Assembly (NCBI RefSeq): GCF_014204495.1
Contig: NZ_JACHLN010000001.1
Location: 1,488,001 to 1,552,000, forward strand
From: Sphingomonas kyeonggiensis
Lineage (GTDB): Bacteria > Pseudomonadota > Alphaproteobacteria > Sphingomonadales > Sphingomonadaceae
Reading direction: 5' to 3'
Length of the DNA stretch: 64,000 nucleotides
Shown here: positions 50,157 to 59,996 of the stretch, in pieces
Position numbering within the stretch: position 1 is the first letter of the stretch
Layout: each line of letters starts with the position of its first letter
Position numbers and translations under genes: made by a program
The notes under the pieces: model-generated
What the model was told of the DNA's origin: nothing
The model's input: the letters and a program-made list of their open reading frames with translations, nothing else
Databases searched by the model: none

Positions 50157-51419
50157 ATGACCGAGAAGAACAATCAAAAAACCTCGGTAGCAAAGCAGCT
50201 CGGCCCGGGATTGATCACCGGTGCGGCCGATGATGATCCCAGCGGCATCGCAACCTATTCCCAGGCCGGCGCGCAGTTCGGCTATGGGCTGATGTGGACG
50301 ATGGTGCTCACCTATCCGCTGATGTCGGCGGTGCAGCTGGTGAGCGCGCATATCGGCCGGGTGACCGGGCAGGGGCTGGCATCGAACATGCGCGGCTTCC
50401 TGCCGGGCTGGCTGCTGAACCTGCTCGTCACCATCCTGTTCATCGCCAACACGATCAACATCGGTGCCGACATCGCCGCGATGGGCGATGCCGCGCAGAT
50501 GGTGGCCGGCTGGGGCGACCATTGGTTCACGATCTTCTTCGCGCTGGCCAGCCTGCTCCTGCAGGCGTTCGTGCCCTATCACCGCTATGCGCGGGTGCTG
50601 AAATGGCTGACCCTGTCGCTGTTCGCCTATGTCGCGGTGGTGCTCGCGGTGCATGTCGACTGGGCCGCGGCGGCGCGCGGGCTGGTAGTGCCGCGCATCG
50701 ATGGGCCCGATGCCATCGCGACGATCGTGGCGCTCTTCGGCACGACGATCAGCCCCTATCTCTTCTTCTGGCAGGCGGCGCAGGAAGTGGAGGAAGTCGA
50801 GGACCATGACGGCGCCCGCCCGCTGGTCGAGGCGCCCGAACAGGCGCCGGACGAGATCCGGCGGATGCGGGTCGATACGTTCGTCGGCATGGCCTTTTCC
50901 AACCTGATCGCGCTGGCGATCATCACCGCGACCGCCGCGACGCTGCATGTGCAGGGGATCACCCAGATCAACACGGCGACCGATGCCGCCCAGGCATTGA
51001 AGCCGGTCGCCGGCAATTTCGCCTTCGCGCTGTTCGCGGTGGGGATCATCGGCACCGGGCTGCTCGCGGTGCCGGTGCTCGCCGGGTCGGCCGGCTTCGC
51101 GGTGAGCAATGCGCGCGGCTGGCGCTGCGGGCTGGAGCACAAGGTCAAGGATGCGCCGGGCTTCTACGGCGTGATCGCACTGGCGATCCTGCTCGGCATC
51201 TTCCTCGACTGGTCCGGCATCCCGCCGATGCAGGCCTTGTTCTGGAGCGCGGTGGTCAACGGCTTCGCGGCCGTCCCGATCATGGCGGTGATGATGGTGA
51301 TCGCCACCCGGCGCAGCGTGATGGGCGACTTCCGCATCCATGGCCCGCTGCTGGTGTTCGGCTGGGCGGCGACGATCGTGATGGGCGCGGCGGCGGTGGC
51401 GATGCTGGTCTGGCAATAA
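50157..51419 (+). CDS. NRAMP-family-like transporter with altered TM1 and TM6 motifs
   Basis: A 420-aa protein with about eleven hydrophobic segments. TM1 carries DDDPSGIATY (residues 25-34) where true NRAMP metal transporters have DPGN, and TM6 has TISPYLFFWQA where they have the metal-binding MPHN region. The overall fold pattern and length agree with NRAMP-related proteins. Loss of the Met suggests a different ion, such as Mg2+ in NRMT-type relatives, or another solute. An EVEEVEDHDGARP loop follows the sixth helix. Confidence 0.8.
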   Translation: MTEKNNQKTSVAKQLGPGLITGAADDDPSGIATYSQAGAQFGYGLMWTMVLTYPLMSAVQLVSAHIGRVTGQGLASNMRGFLPGWLLNLLVTILFIANTINIGADIAAMGDAAQMVAGWGDHWFTIFFALASLLLQAFVPYHRYARVLKWLTLSLFAYVAVVLAVHVDWAAAARGLVVPRIDGPDAIATIVALFGTTISPYLFFWQAAQEVEEVEDHDGARPLVEAPEQAPDEIRRMRVDTFVGMAFSNLIALAIITATAATLHVQGITQINTATDAAQALKPVAGNFAFALFAVGIIGTGLLAVPVLAGSAGFAVSNARGWRCGLEHKVKDAPGFYGVIALAILLGIFLDWSGIPPMQALFWSAVVNGFAAVPIMAVMMVIATRRSVMGDFRIHGPLLVFGWAATIVMGAAAVAMLVWQ

Positions 51420-51465
51420 AGCCGCGAGCCGCTAAGCTTCACCCAAAGGGCAGGTGAGGGGGCAT

Positions 51466-53064
51466 ATGGCAGAGGGCGCAGGCGAGCCGAGCGGCAAGGA
51501 TATCCGGCTGGTGATCGGCGCATCGTCGCTGGGCACCATCTTCGAATGGTATGACTTCTTCATCTGGGGCACGCTGACCGCCACCGGCATCCTGCAGCAT
51601 ACCTTCTTCCCCGCGGGCAACGATGTGCTGGCGAGCCTGCTCGCCTGGGCGGCGTTTGCAGTCGGCTTCGGCTTCCGTCCGCTGGGCGCGGTGTTGTTCG
51701 GCTATCTCGGCGACAAGATGGGGCGGAAATACACCTTCCTCGTCACCATCACCGTGATGGGGCTGGCGACCGCGGGCATCGGGCTGGTGCCGGGCTATGC
51801 CGCGATCGGCGTGGCGGCGCCGGTGCTGATCCTGATCATGCGGGTGGCGCAGGGGCTGGCGCTGGGCGGCGAATATGGCGGCGCGGCAATCTATGTCGCC
51901 GAGCATTCGCCGGGCGGACGCGCCGGCTTCCATACCAGCTTCATCCAGGCGAGCGTGGTCGGCGGCTTCATCCTGAGCCTGGCGGTGGTGCTCGCGTTCA
52001 AGACCCCGATGCCCGCCGCGACCTGGGAGGCCTGGGGCTGGCGTCTGCCCTTCCTCTTCTCGATCCTGCTGCTCGCGGTGTCGCTCTACATGCGCCTCAA
52101 GCTCTCCGAGAGCCCGGTGTTCAAGGCGATGAAGGAAGCCGGCGAGACGGCGAGCAACCCGTTCCTCGAGAGCTTCACCTATCCGGGCAACCTGCCCCGC
52201 CTGTTCGTCGCGCTGTTCGGCATCGCGGCGGGATTGACGGTGATCTGGTACACTTCGATGTTCTCGGTGCTGTCGTTCCTCACCGGGCCGATGCGGATGG
52301 ACCCGACCACGGCGCAGCTGATCTGCGGTGGGTCGGCACTGGTCGGCTGCGGGTTCTTCATCCTGTTCGGGCATCTGTCCGACCGGATCGGGCGCAAGAA
52401 GCCGATCGTGATCGGTTATGCGCTGACGCTGGTGCTGCTGTTCCCGCTGTTCTGGGTGATCGGCAACGCAGCCAATCCGGGACTGGCGGACTCGGCCCGG
52501 CACGCGCCGGTGATCGTGCGCGGGCCCAATTGCAAATATGATCCCTTCGCCGCGAAGCAGACCGATCCCTGCGCGCAGGTGCTCGACCATCTTTCGAAGA
52601 AGGGCGTGCCCTACAAGACCCAGCGTGCCGATGCGGTGGTGGTGACGGTGGACAGCGTGCCGGTAGCCGATGCCAGCCCGGCGGGGCTCGACGCGGCGCT
52701 GGCCGAGGCGGGCTACCGGCTCGAGCGGGTCAGGCCCTCGATCGGCAATGTCGCGGTGATCGTCCTGGCGATGCTGGGGCTGATGGCGCTGGCCGGCGCG
52801 ACCTATGGCCCGGTGGCGGCACTGCTCAGCGAGATGTTCCCGAGCCGGATCCGCTATTCGTCGATGTCGATCCCCTATCATCTCGGCACCGGCTATTTCG
52901 GCGGATTCCTGCCCTTTATCAGCCAGTATATCGTCGCGCGCACCGGCGATCCCTATGCCGGGCTGTGGTACACGATGGCGGTGGTGGCGATGGCGCTGCT
53001 GGTCACCGCCCTGGGGCTGACCGAGACGGTGCAGCCGAAGAAGCACGGGCACGCAAGGCACTGA
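51466..53064 (+). CDS. MHS-family MFS transporter with periplasmic insertion
   Basis: A 532-aa major facilitator of the metabolite:H+ symporter group (dicarboxylate, citrate, proline/betaine type). FEWYDFFIWGTL, RPLGAVLFGYLGDKMGRKYT, GGEYGGAAIYVAEHSP and SDRIGRKKPI are the diagnostic blocks. An unusual soluble insertion of about 90 residues (about 337-425, with Cys356 and Cys369) interrupts two late TM helices. The start at 51466 follows GAGGGGG; a GTG at 51454 is also open. Alanine racemase follows 64 bp later. Confidence 0.88.
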   Translation: MAEGAGEPSGKDIRLVIGASSLGTIFEWYDFFIWGTLTATGILQHTFFPAGNDVLASLLAWAAFAVGFGFRPLGAVLFGYLGDKMGRKYTFLVTITVMGLATAGIGLVPGYAAIGVAAPVLILIMRVAQGLALGGEYGGAAIYVAEHSPGGRAGFHTSFIQASVVGGFILSLAVVLAFKTPMPAATWEAWGWRLPFLFSILLLAVSLYMRLKLSESPVFKAMKEAGETASNPFLESFTYPGNLPRLFVALFGIAAGLTVIWYTSMFSVLSFLTGPMRMDPTTAQLICGGSALVGCGFFILFGHLSDRIGRKKPIVIGYALTLVLLFPLFWVIGNAANPGLADSARHAPVIVRGPNCKYDPFAAKQTDPCAQVLDHLSKKGVPYKTQRADAVVVTVDSVPVADASPAGLDAALAEAGYRLERVRPSIGNVAVIVLAMLGLMALAGATYGPVAALLSEMFPSRIRYSSMSIPYHLGTGYFGGFLPFISQYIVARTGDPYAGLWYTMAVVAMALLVTALGLTETVQPKKHGHARH

Positions 53065-53128
53065 GGGCATAGCCTCCCCCCGCAACGGCCATTGCGGGGG
53101 TGGGGCGCAGGGCCTAACCGCTGGAAAC

Positions 53129-54145
53129 ATGACTGCACCCCTGCGCCTGCGGCTGGACAGCGCCGCGCTCGTTTCCAACTGGCGGCACATGGCGAAGCTG
53201 AGCGGCAGTGCCGCTTGCGGCGCCGCGATCAAGGCCAATGGCTATGGGCTCGGATCGCGCGGGGTGGCCGAGCGGCTGGCCGGGGCGGGGTGTCGCGACT
53301 TCTTCGTCGCCACCTGGGCCGAGGCGGAGGCGCTCGCCGATCTGGGACTGGGCGTGTCGGTGCTGCACGGGCTGCGCGCCGAGGACCCAGTCGACGCGAC
53401 CTATGCCCGGCCGGTGCTGGCCACGCCCGAGCAGGTCCGGCGCTGGAAGCCGACCGGGCGGCCGTGCGACGTGATGGTCGATACCGGCATGAATCGGCTC
53501 GGCGTCTCGGCGGAGGAAGTCGGCGCGGGGCTGCTCGACGGACTGGCGATCGAGAACCTGCTCAGCCATCTCGTCTCGGCCGACGAGGATGTGCCGCTCA
53601 ACGCAAAGCAGCTCGCAGCGTTCGGCGCGCTCAAGGGGCGGACCCAGGCGAAGCGGATGAGCCTGGCCAATTCGGCGGGCATCGCGCTGGGCGCCGACTA
53701 TCATTTCGATCTGACCCGGCCGGGCATCGCGCTCTATGGCGGCTGGCAGCGCAGCGGGCATGACGCGATCCGCCAGGTGGCGACACCCGAGGCGCAGATC
53801 CTCCAGCGGCGGCTGGTGCGGGCGGGCGAGAGCGTGGGCTACAACGCCACCTGGATCGCCGAGCGCGACACCGAGGTGGCGACGCTCAACCTGGGCTATG
53901 CCGATGGCTATCTGCGCTGCTTCTCGAGCAAGGGCCTGGCATCGGCGGACGGAGTGACGCTGCCGCTGATCGGGCGCGTCTCGATGGACCTGACCGCGCT
54001 GGACGTGAGCGCGCTGCCTTCGCTCGGGGAAGGCGACTGGGTGACGATGTCCTATGCGCTGCCCGAGACGGCGGCGCTGAGCGGGCTGTCGCAATATGAG
54101 CTGCTGACCGGGCTCGGCCCGCGCTACGACAGGATCTGGGCATAA
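53129..54145 (+). CDS. alr: Alanine racemase
   Basis: PLP-dependent interconversion of L- and D-alanine for peptidoglycan. The 338-aa chain has the cofactor lysine in AAIKANGYG (Lys35), VDTGMNRLG, HLVSADE-type second block, SLANSAGIALG and the catalytic Tyr region ESVGYNATW. Slightly shorter than E. coli Alr (359 aa). It is preceded by the MHS transporter and followed by a shared terminator. Confidence 0.95.
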   Translation: MTAPLRLRLDSAALVSNWRHMAKLSGSAACGAAIKANGYGLGSRGVAERLAGAGCRDFFVATWAEAEALADLGLGVSVLHGLRAEDPVDATYARPVLATPEQVRRWKPTGRPCDVMVDTGMNRLGVSAEEVGAGLLDGLAIENLLSHLVSADEDVPLNAKQLAAFGALKGRTQAKRMSLANSAGIALGADYHFDLTRPGIALYGGWQRSGHDAIRQVATPEAQILQRRLVRAGESVGYNATWIAERDTEVATLNLGYADGYLRCFSSKGLASADGVTLPLIGRVSMDLTALDVSALPSLGEGDWVTMSYALPETAALSGLSQYELLTGLGPRYDRIWA

Positions 54146-54147
54146 GA

Positions 54148-54175
54148 AAAGGGCCGCTCTTTCGAGCGGCCCTTT
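54148..54175. terminator. Bidirectional intrinsic terminator
   Basis: AAAGGGCCGCTC (54148-54159) and GAGCGGCCCTTT (54164-54175) pair perfectly around TTTC. T-rich tails exist in both directions, serving alr and the convergent TonB receptor gene. Confidence 0.9.
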
Positions 54176-54196
54176 CCGTTTGTCAGGTGCTTCGGA

Positions 54197-57100
54197 TCAG
54201 AAGCGAACCTGGGCGCCCGCGTAGAAGAAGCGGCCCATGTTCGGGTAGATCGCGTCGTTGCCGGTGCCGGTCGCGTCATACGGCGGCAGCTCGTTGGTGA
54301 CGTTGTCCACGCCGAAGTACAGGCGGTAGTCCTTCGACACGTTCACGCCCAGACGGATGTTCTGGTAGACGATCGGATCGTAGAACACGAACGGACGCGC
54401 ATCGGGATTGAGCGCCGCACGGCCCTGCGACGGGAAGAAGGTCTCGTAGGTGAGGCTCGAGACGATCTGCTTGCCGACGTAGCGCGCGTTGTAGTTCACG
54501 TCGAACTGGCCGAGCTTGATGTTCGCGGTGAACTGGCCCTGCCACTTCGGATCGCCCAGCGTGCTGTCGATACGATCGTAGCGGTTCGGCTCCGTGATGT
54601 AGCTGTAGGACAGACGATCCATCACATAGCTGACCACCGTGCGCAGGCTGATCGCGAAGTCGTCGTTGAACTTCTTCTCGTAGCCGACGTCGATGTCGAT
54701 GCCGCGGGTCGCCAGCTTGGCGAAGTTGTACGGCTGGTTGATGAAGCTGTTGCCGTTGCCGGCCAGCGCCAGGTTGAAGGTCGACTGATCGATCTGACGG
54801 GTCGACTGGCCGTTGAACGTGAGGTTCTCAACCGCATTCGTGCTGGTGCGACGGAAGACCGCGGCGCAGAAGATGTTGTTGATGCCCGAGGGATCGTCAT
54901 AGCAGCGATTGATGATCGCCTGGCCGGTAAGGCCCGAGATGACGTTCTTCACGCGCACATTGTAGTAGTCGACCGAGATCGTCAGGCCCGGGACGAAGCT
55001 GGGCGTGAACACCGAGCCGACCGTGAAGCTGTAGCCGGTTTCCGGCAGCAGGTTCGGGTTGCCCGAGTTGATGCCCGCCAGGCCGGCCGTGGTCTGGTTG
55101 GTCCAGGCACGGGTCAGCACGGCGCCCGAAGTCGGATCGGTATAGGTGATCGTCGTCGGAACACCGGCCGCGGCGCAGTTCTTCGCGCGGTTCGGGTTGG
55201 CATTGATGTTGTTCGCCGAGTTGGTGCCACCGGGCTGGTCGCACGGATCGGTGAAGCCGTTCTGGAAGGTGGTCGCCGCCGTCGCATAGAGGTTGCTCAG
55301 GTTCGGCGCGCGGACCGACTTCGAGAAGGTGCCGCGGAAGCGCAGGTCGCGGATCGGCGCCCAGATCGCGCCCGCATTCCACGCCCAGACCGAACCCGTC
55401 GTGCCGCCGTAATCGGAGACGCGCGCGGCGCCTTCGAAGGTCAGCTCGCGGATGAGCGGCAGCTTGGCGAGCAGCGGGATGCGCAGTTCGCCATATGCTT
55501 CCTTCACCTTCACCGCCGGCGGATCGAAGGTCGCTGCCGGGTTGAGGAAGGTCTGGCCCGACGAGGTGATCGCGTCCTGGCTCGAGCGCGCGTCTTCACG
55601 GCGATATTCGCCGCCGATCGCGAAGCCGACCGGGCCGCCCGGCAGGCTGAAGAAGCCGCTGGTGTCGCCCGACAGGAACGCAGTGAAGTCCAGCTGCTCT
55701 GCCCACTGGTTGCGGGTCGAGGTGTGCAGGATGTAGTTCAGCGCGTTCTGATCGTAGCGGTTCTCGCCGAACAGGTTGATCGGGTAGCAGGCCGCGTCGT
55801 CATTGGTCGTGCTGGCATCGGCGTTGACGCCGCAGACGACCTTCTGGCCGGCGCTGTTGAGCACGAAGTTCGAGCCCGCATAGCCGGTCGGTGCGAGCAC
55901 CGCATTGGCTGCGCGGTTGAACTGGGTGACCAGCACGTTGCCGCCGGTGCGGTAGAAGTTCTCGGTGCGGCCATAGTTGGCTGCGACTTCGTAGCGCAGG
56001 TTGCCCGAGCTGCTCAGGTCACCGGCGACGCCGATCACGCCGCGATAGGTCTTGCGATCGTGGAACTCGGCGCGGGTGCCGAGATCGTTGTTGAAGCGGT
56101 TGAGCGAGAAGCTCGTCGCGCCCGGAGCCAGGATGGTCGTCAGCGTGTTGCGGGCGGCCGTGGTCAGGAACGGGTTGTTGACGCTGAAGGTCGAGGTCAG
56201 CGTGCCGCCGGTGAAGCTCGGCTGCACCGACTGCTGGTGGACCTTCACCTGCGCATAGGTGAGCTCGGCGAACGGCTTGAACGCGCTCGAGAAGTCACCG
56301 TTGATGAGCAGGTTCGCGACATAGCGGTCCTGGCTCGGCATGAGCATGGCGCCTTCGACGCCCGAAGCCGACTTGCCGAACAGGATGCCGCCGCCGATCG
56401 CGCGGTTGTCGGTCATGCCGGTGGTGGCCGGCGAGTCCTTCACCAGCGAGCCGTCCGGCTCGAACATGTAGAAATAGGCGAGCGGGCTGCCGGTCGGCGA
56501 GTTCTGGCCGGTGCAGATCGCGGCGCGCTGGGCCGCATTGGCCGCGGTCGCGGTCGCCGGGCAGGTGGTCACGACGGTACCGCCGATCGAGCGGTTGCCG
56601 AACACGACGCCGCGCGGAACGAAGCCGGTGTTCGGAATGCCGTCGAAGTTGCGGTTCGGCGCAGTGGTGATCTGCGTGGTGATGAAGCCCGGCGTGCCGC
56701 CATAGGCACCCAGATAGTCGCGATCGGCGTAGTAGAGCTCGTTCGCGTGGGTGTATTCGGCCGACGCGGTGATGTTCAGACGGCCGTCCATCAGGTTCTT
56801 GCCGGCAAGCGCGCTGACCAGATAGGTGCCGCGATCGCCATAGGTGCTGACGCCGCCCTGTGCGCGGACGCGCAGGCCCTCATAGTCACGACGCAGGACG
56901 AAGTTGGCGACGCCCGCGATGGCGTCCGAACCATAGATGGCCGACTGGCCGCCGGTCACGGTCTCGACGCGGTCGATCAGGTCGTACGGAATGGTGCTGA
57001 CGTCGGGCGTGTAGCTGCCCGGGACTGCCGAGACGACGCGACGGCCGTTGATCAGGGTCAGCGTGCGCGCAGTGCCGAGGCCGCGCAGATCGAGCAGGCT

Positions 57101-57430
57101 GAGGCCGGCGGTGCCGATCGAGCCGGTCGAGTTGGCCTGGCTGAAGGTCGAGCGGAACTGCGGAAGCTGGTTGAGCGCGTCGCCGACCGAAACGTCGCCG
57201 CGGGTGCCCAGCAGCTGGGTCGCGGAGATCGTCTGGACGGGAACTGCGGCGTCGATCGTGTTCCGGATGCGAATGCGCGAACCGGTTACAACGATTTCCT
57301 CATCCGGCGCCTTCTCGGCATCGCTGGTGGCGGGCGCGGTCGGCGCCTGCGTATCCTGAGCATATGCTGCTGAGGACCACAGGAGCGACCCGGCGAGCGC
57401 CGTCGCGCTCAGCAAGTGAGAGATTTTCAT
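54197..57430 (-). CDS. Large TonB-dependent receptor
   Basis: A 1077-aa outer-membrane receptor. The signal peptide (MKISHLLSATALAGSLLWSS, ending AYA) is followed by a TonB-box-like segment (DEEIVVTGSRIRIRN), a plug (SVGDALNQLPQFRSTFSQAN, LDLRGLGTARTLTLINGRRVV, RVETVTGGQSAIYGSDAIAGV) and a long barrel ending with FFYAGAQVRF. The plug style and size are those of sphingomonad receptors for plant- or polymer-derived ligands. Ligand not known. The upstream 264 bp (57431-57694) is AT-rich, probably its promoter region. Confidence 0.94.
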   Translation of the reverse strand: MKISHLLSATALAGSLLWSSAAYAQDTQAPTAPATSDAEKAPDEEIVVTGSRIRIRNTIDAAVPVQTISATQLLGTRGDVSVGDALNQLPQFRSTFSQANSTGSIGTAGLSLLDLRGLGTARTLTLINGRRVVSAVPGSYTPDVSTIPYDLIDRVETVTGGQSAIYGSDAIAGVANFVLRRDYEGLRVRAQGGVSTYGDRGTYLVSALAGKNLMDGRLNITASAEYTHANELYYADRDYLGAYGGTPGFITTQITTAPNRNFDGIPNTGFVPRGVVFGNRSIGGTVVTTCPATATAANAAQRAAICTGQNSPTGSPLAYFYMFEPDGSLVKDSPATTGMTDNRAIGGGILFGKSASGVEGAMLMPSQDRYVANLLINGDFSSAFKPFAELTYAQVKVHQQSVQPSFTGGTLTSTFSVNNPFLTTAARNTLTTILAPGATSFSLNRFNNDLGTRAEFHDRKTYRGVIGVAGDLSSSGNLRYEVAANYGRTENFYRTGGNVLVTQFNRAANAVLAPTGYAGSNFVLNSAGQKVVCGVNADASTTNDDAACYPINLFGENRYDQNALNYILHTSTRNQWAEQLDFTAFLSGDTSGFFSLPGGPVGFAIGGEYRREDARSSQDAITSSGQTFLNPAATFDPPAVKVKEAYGELRIPLLAKLPLIRELTFEGAARVSDYGGTTGSVWAWNAGAIWAPIRDLRFRGTFSKSVRAPNLSNLYATAATTFQNGFTDPCDQPGGTNSANNINANPNRAKNCAAAGVPTTITYTDPTSGAVLTRAWTNQTTAGLAGINSGNPNLLPETGYSFTVGSVFTPSFVPGLTISVDYYNVRVKNVISGLTGQAIINRCYDDPSGINNIFCAAVFRRTSTNAVENLTFNGQSTRQIDQSTFNLALAGNGNSFINQPYNFAKLATRGIDIDVGYEKKFNDDFAISLRTVVSYVMDRLSYSYITEPNRYDRIDSTLGDPKWQGQFTANIKLGQFDVNYNARYVGKQIVSSLTYETFFPSQGRAALNPDARPFVFYDPIVYQNIRLGVNVSKDYRLYFGVDNVTNELPPYDATGTGNDAIYPNMGRFFYAGAQVRF

Positions 57431-57607
57431 TGGTTCTTTTGCCCCTTCGGACTGGATGTCCGAGGGTGCAAAGAAGCCGGACATGTTTCCGCATCGCAAG
57501 ATATGGAAATAAGGGGCCGCGCAATTAGGCAGGCACTGTTGCAGAAATGCGACTGTTACACGCGATAAATTTCAATAGCAACGACATTAATGCAACATTC
57601 AGAATGT

Positions 57608-57633
57608 GCCTTAGCGCTTCAATACGCTAAGGC
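57608..57633. other. Hairpin in the receptor/thiolase gap
   Basis: GCCTTAGCG (57608-57616) and CGCTAAGGC (57625-57633) form a 9-bp stem with an 8-base loop in an AT-rich gap, downstream of the thiolase. It lacks a T-run, so its role (terminator, operator or RNA processing) is uncertain. Confidence 0.4.
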
Positions 57634-57694
57634 CCCATTCACTGGAAATATTTCGTCACACGATGAAAACAGTCGAGCAAGCGATAAAGCCCGC

Positions 57695-58876
57695 TCAGCG
57701 CTCGACGCACATGGCGATTCCCATGCCGCCGCCGATGCACAGAGTTGCCAGGCCCTTCTTGGCGTCGCGCTTGCCCATTTCGTAGATCAGCGTGGTCAGC
57801 ACGCGGGCGCCAGACGCGCCGATCGGGTGGCCGATGGCGATCGCGCCGCCATTGACGTTGACCTTCGAAGCGTCCCAGCCCAGCTCCTTGCCGACCGACA
57901 GCGCCTGGGCGGCGAAGGCTTCATTGGCTTCGATCAGGTCGAGCTCGGCGATCGTCCAGCCGGCCTTTTCCAGCGCCTTCTTCGACGCCGGGACCGGGCC
58001 GATGCCCATGACCGACGGATCGACGCCGGCGCTGGCCCAGCTCTTCACCGTGGCGAGGATCGGGGCGCCGCGCTTCTCGGCTTCGGCGCGGCTCATCAGG
58101 ACGAGGGCGGCGGCGCCGTCGTTGAGGCCCGATGCGTTGGCGGCGGTGACGGTGCCGTCCTTCTTGAAGGCCGGGCGCAGGCCGGAGACGCTGTCGAGCG
58201 TCGCGCCGGCGCGGATATATTCGTCATCGGCGACGACGGTGTCGCCCTTGCGGCCCTTGATCGTGACCGGCGCGATCTCGTCCTTGAAGCGGCCCTCGGC
58301 GCGCGCCTTCTCGGCCTTGTTCTGGCTGGCGACGGCGAACTCGTCCTGCTCGAGGCGGGTGACCTGGAACTGCTCGGCCAGGTTCTCGGCGGTGATGCCC
58401 ATGTGATAGCCGTTGAACACGTCGGTCAGGCCGTCCTTGATCATCGTGTCGACCAGGGTGACGTCGCCCATCTTCGCACCGGCACGCAGCGCCTGGGCGT
58501 GGTTGGCGAGCGACATGCTCTCCTGGCCGCCGGCGACGACGATGGTCGAATCGCCGGTCTGGATCGCCTGGGCGGCGAGCGCCACGGCGCGCAGGCCCGA
58601 GCCGCAGACCTGCTGCACGCTCCAGGCCGGCACTTCCCTGGGCACGCCGGCGGCCATCGAGGCCTGGCGGGCGGGGTTCTGACCCTGGGCGGCGGTGAGC
58701 ACCTGGCCGAGGATGACTTCGCTGACTTCCTCGCCCTTCACGCCGGCCTGCTCGAGCGCGGCCTCGATCGCGACGCGACCCAGCTCATGCGCGGGGGTGC
58801 TGCCGAATGCGCCGAGAAAGGCGCCGACGGGGGTGCGCTTGGCGGCGATGATGACGACGTCGGTCGGGCTGGTCAT
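57695..58876 (-). CDS. phaA: Acetyl-CoA C-acetyltransferase (thiolase)
   Basis: Condenses two acetyl-CoA to acetoacetyl-CoA, or the reverse. The 393-aa protein has the active-site Cys91 in [11 protein letters not shown], the His of GHPIG (about 350) and the second Cys in CIGGGMGIA near the end. Length and sequence match PhaA/AtoB. Its position just downstream of a PhaC-like gene supports polyhydroxybutyrate synthesis, but ketone-body metabolism is also possible. phaB is not in the window. Confidence 0.93.
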   Translation of the reverse strand: MTSPTDVVIIAAKRTPVGAFLGAFGSTPAHELGRVAIEAALEQAGVKGEEVSEVILGQVLTAAQGQNPARQASMAAGVPREVPAWSVQQVCGSGLRAVALAAQAIQTGDSTIVVAGGQESMSLANHAQALRAGAKMGDVTLVDTMIKDGLTDVFNGYHMGITAENLAEQFQVTRLEQDEFAVASQNKAEKARAEGRFKDEIAPVTIKGRKGDTVVADDEYIRAGATLDSVSGLRPAFKKDGTVTAANASGLNDGAAALVLMSRAEAEKRGAPILATVKSWASAGVDPSVMGIGPVPASKKALEKAGWTIAELDLIEANEAFAAQALSVGKELGWDASKVNVNGGAIAIGHPIGASGARVLTTLIYEMGKRDAKKGLATLCIGGGMGIAMCVER

Positions 58877-58912
58877 GAGAGGACTCCTGCGGTGGTCTTT
58901 GTCGTTTGGCGG

Positions 58913-59983
58913 CTATTTAGTGTGCGCTGCGGCAAGAAGCCAGTCGCGCAACGGCTCCCAAACCATTTCGCGTGCCCGGCCGCCGACGATCATGCCGACA
59001 TGGCCAAGTGCGAGGCTTTGCCGCTCGGCCAGACCCGCTGCGGTGGCGGCGGGGACGATCCGGTCGGTGGTCGAGAGCAGCTCCAGCGCCGGGCAGGCGA
59101 GGCGGGAGGGCAGTATACGCGTGCCGTTCACCCACCAGCGTCCGCTGCCTGGACGATCGGCGCGGAAGAAACGCTCGAACATCTCCGAGCCGGCCGCATA
59201 GGTAAGCGGCGCACCGGCATTGGCCCAATCCTCCAGCGCCAGGAAGGCGCGGGCCTGTTCGCTGCCCGGTTCCAGCCGCGCGAAACGCTCGAACTTGGCG
59301 ATCGTGCGGGCGGGATCGAGCTGCCAGAAGCCGGACTGGAGCACTTCCATGGGCACGAGGCCGAGCTGTTCGCAGGCCGGCTGGGCGGCGTCCCATTGCG
59401 CCGCAATGGCTGCGCGCGCGAAATCGCCATAGCGGCGGAAGCGCCAGGGCGCCGCGATCGTCACCAGCCCGCGCACCGGGCGGAGCATCGCCGCGGCCAT
59501 CGCCAACGTGCCGCCCAGGCAGTAGCCGGCAAGGATCGGAGGCTCCTCCAGCGCATCGAGCAGCGGAAGCAGCAGTTCGGCGATGTGGTGGTCGATGCCC
59601 TGGTCGCGATCCGCGGGGCCGGGGGAGCCCCAGTCTACAAGAAGCGGTCGAACCCCTTGAGTCGCCAGCCATTCGAGCAGCGAATTGCCGGGCGCCAGAT
59701 CGAGGATGAAGGGCGGATTGATCAGCGAGGGCACGAACACCACCGGCATGCCACTGCCGCCATAGTCGCGCAGGGATGCCCGTCCGGCGGTGGCGATGGC
59801 GGGCTTCGGCGCGCGTTCGGCGGGCCGTTCCGCCTCCTGATAGGCCTTCAATCCGGCAAGCGCGGCGGCTCTTCTTTCAGGCGATGTTGCAGTTTCGCTG
59901 CGCAACAGCGAAAGGAATAGCGGAAGCGGTCGCGGCCCGTGTTGCGCCGCAGAATGAAACGATGATAGATATGTTTCACTCAC
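58913..59983 (-). CDS. phaC: PhaC-type alpha/beta hydrolase (class III PHA synthase-like)
   Basis: A 356-aa alpha/beta hydrolase with a cysteine nucleophile: GYCLGG has Cys155, with Asp307 in STTDRIVP and His328 in LGHVGM completing the triad. G-x-C-x-G-G is the PHA synthase lipase box, and the length equals class III PhaC. No PhaE partner is seen, so it may work alone or as a related acyltransferase. The start appears to be GTG at 59983, only 13 bp from the phaR start on the other strand. Upstream of the thiolase in one direction. Confidence 0.75.
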   Translation of the reverse strand: MSETYLSSFHSAAQHGPRPLPLFLSLLRSETATSPERRAAALAGLKAYQEAERPAERAPKPAIATAGRASLRDYGGSGMPVVFVPSLINPPFILDLAPGNSLLEWLATQGVRPLLVDWGSPGPADRDQGIDHHIAELLLPLLDALEEPPILAGYCLGGTLAMAAAMLRPVRGLVTIAAPWRFRRYGDFARAAIAAQWDAAQPACEQLGLVPMEVLQSGFWQLDPARTIAKFERFARLEPGSEQARAFLALEDWANAGAPLTYAAGSEMFERFFRADRPGSGRWWVNGTRILPSRLACPALELLSTTDRIVPAATAAGLAERQSLALGHVGMIVGGRAREMVWEPLRDWLLAAAHTK

Positions 59984-59996
59984 GCGGGGATCCTAG

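Noticed and set aside
50085-53238. Long minus-strand open frames opposite the two transporters
   Set aside because: His/Arg/Asp-rich antisense frames of 443 and 599 codons covering complete NRAMP-like and MHS genes; typical high-GC shadows.
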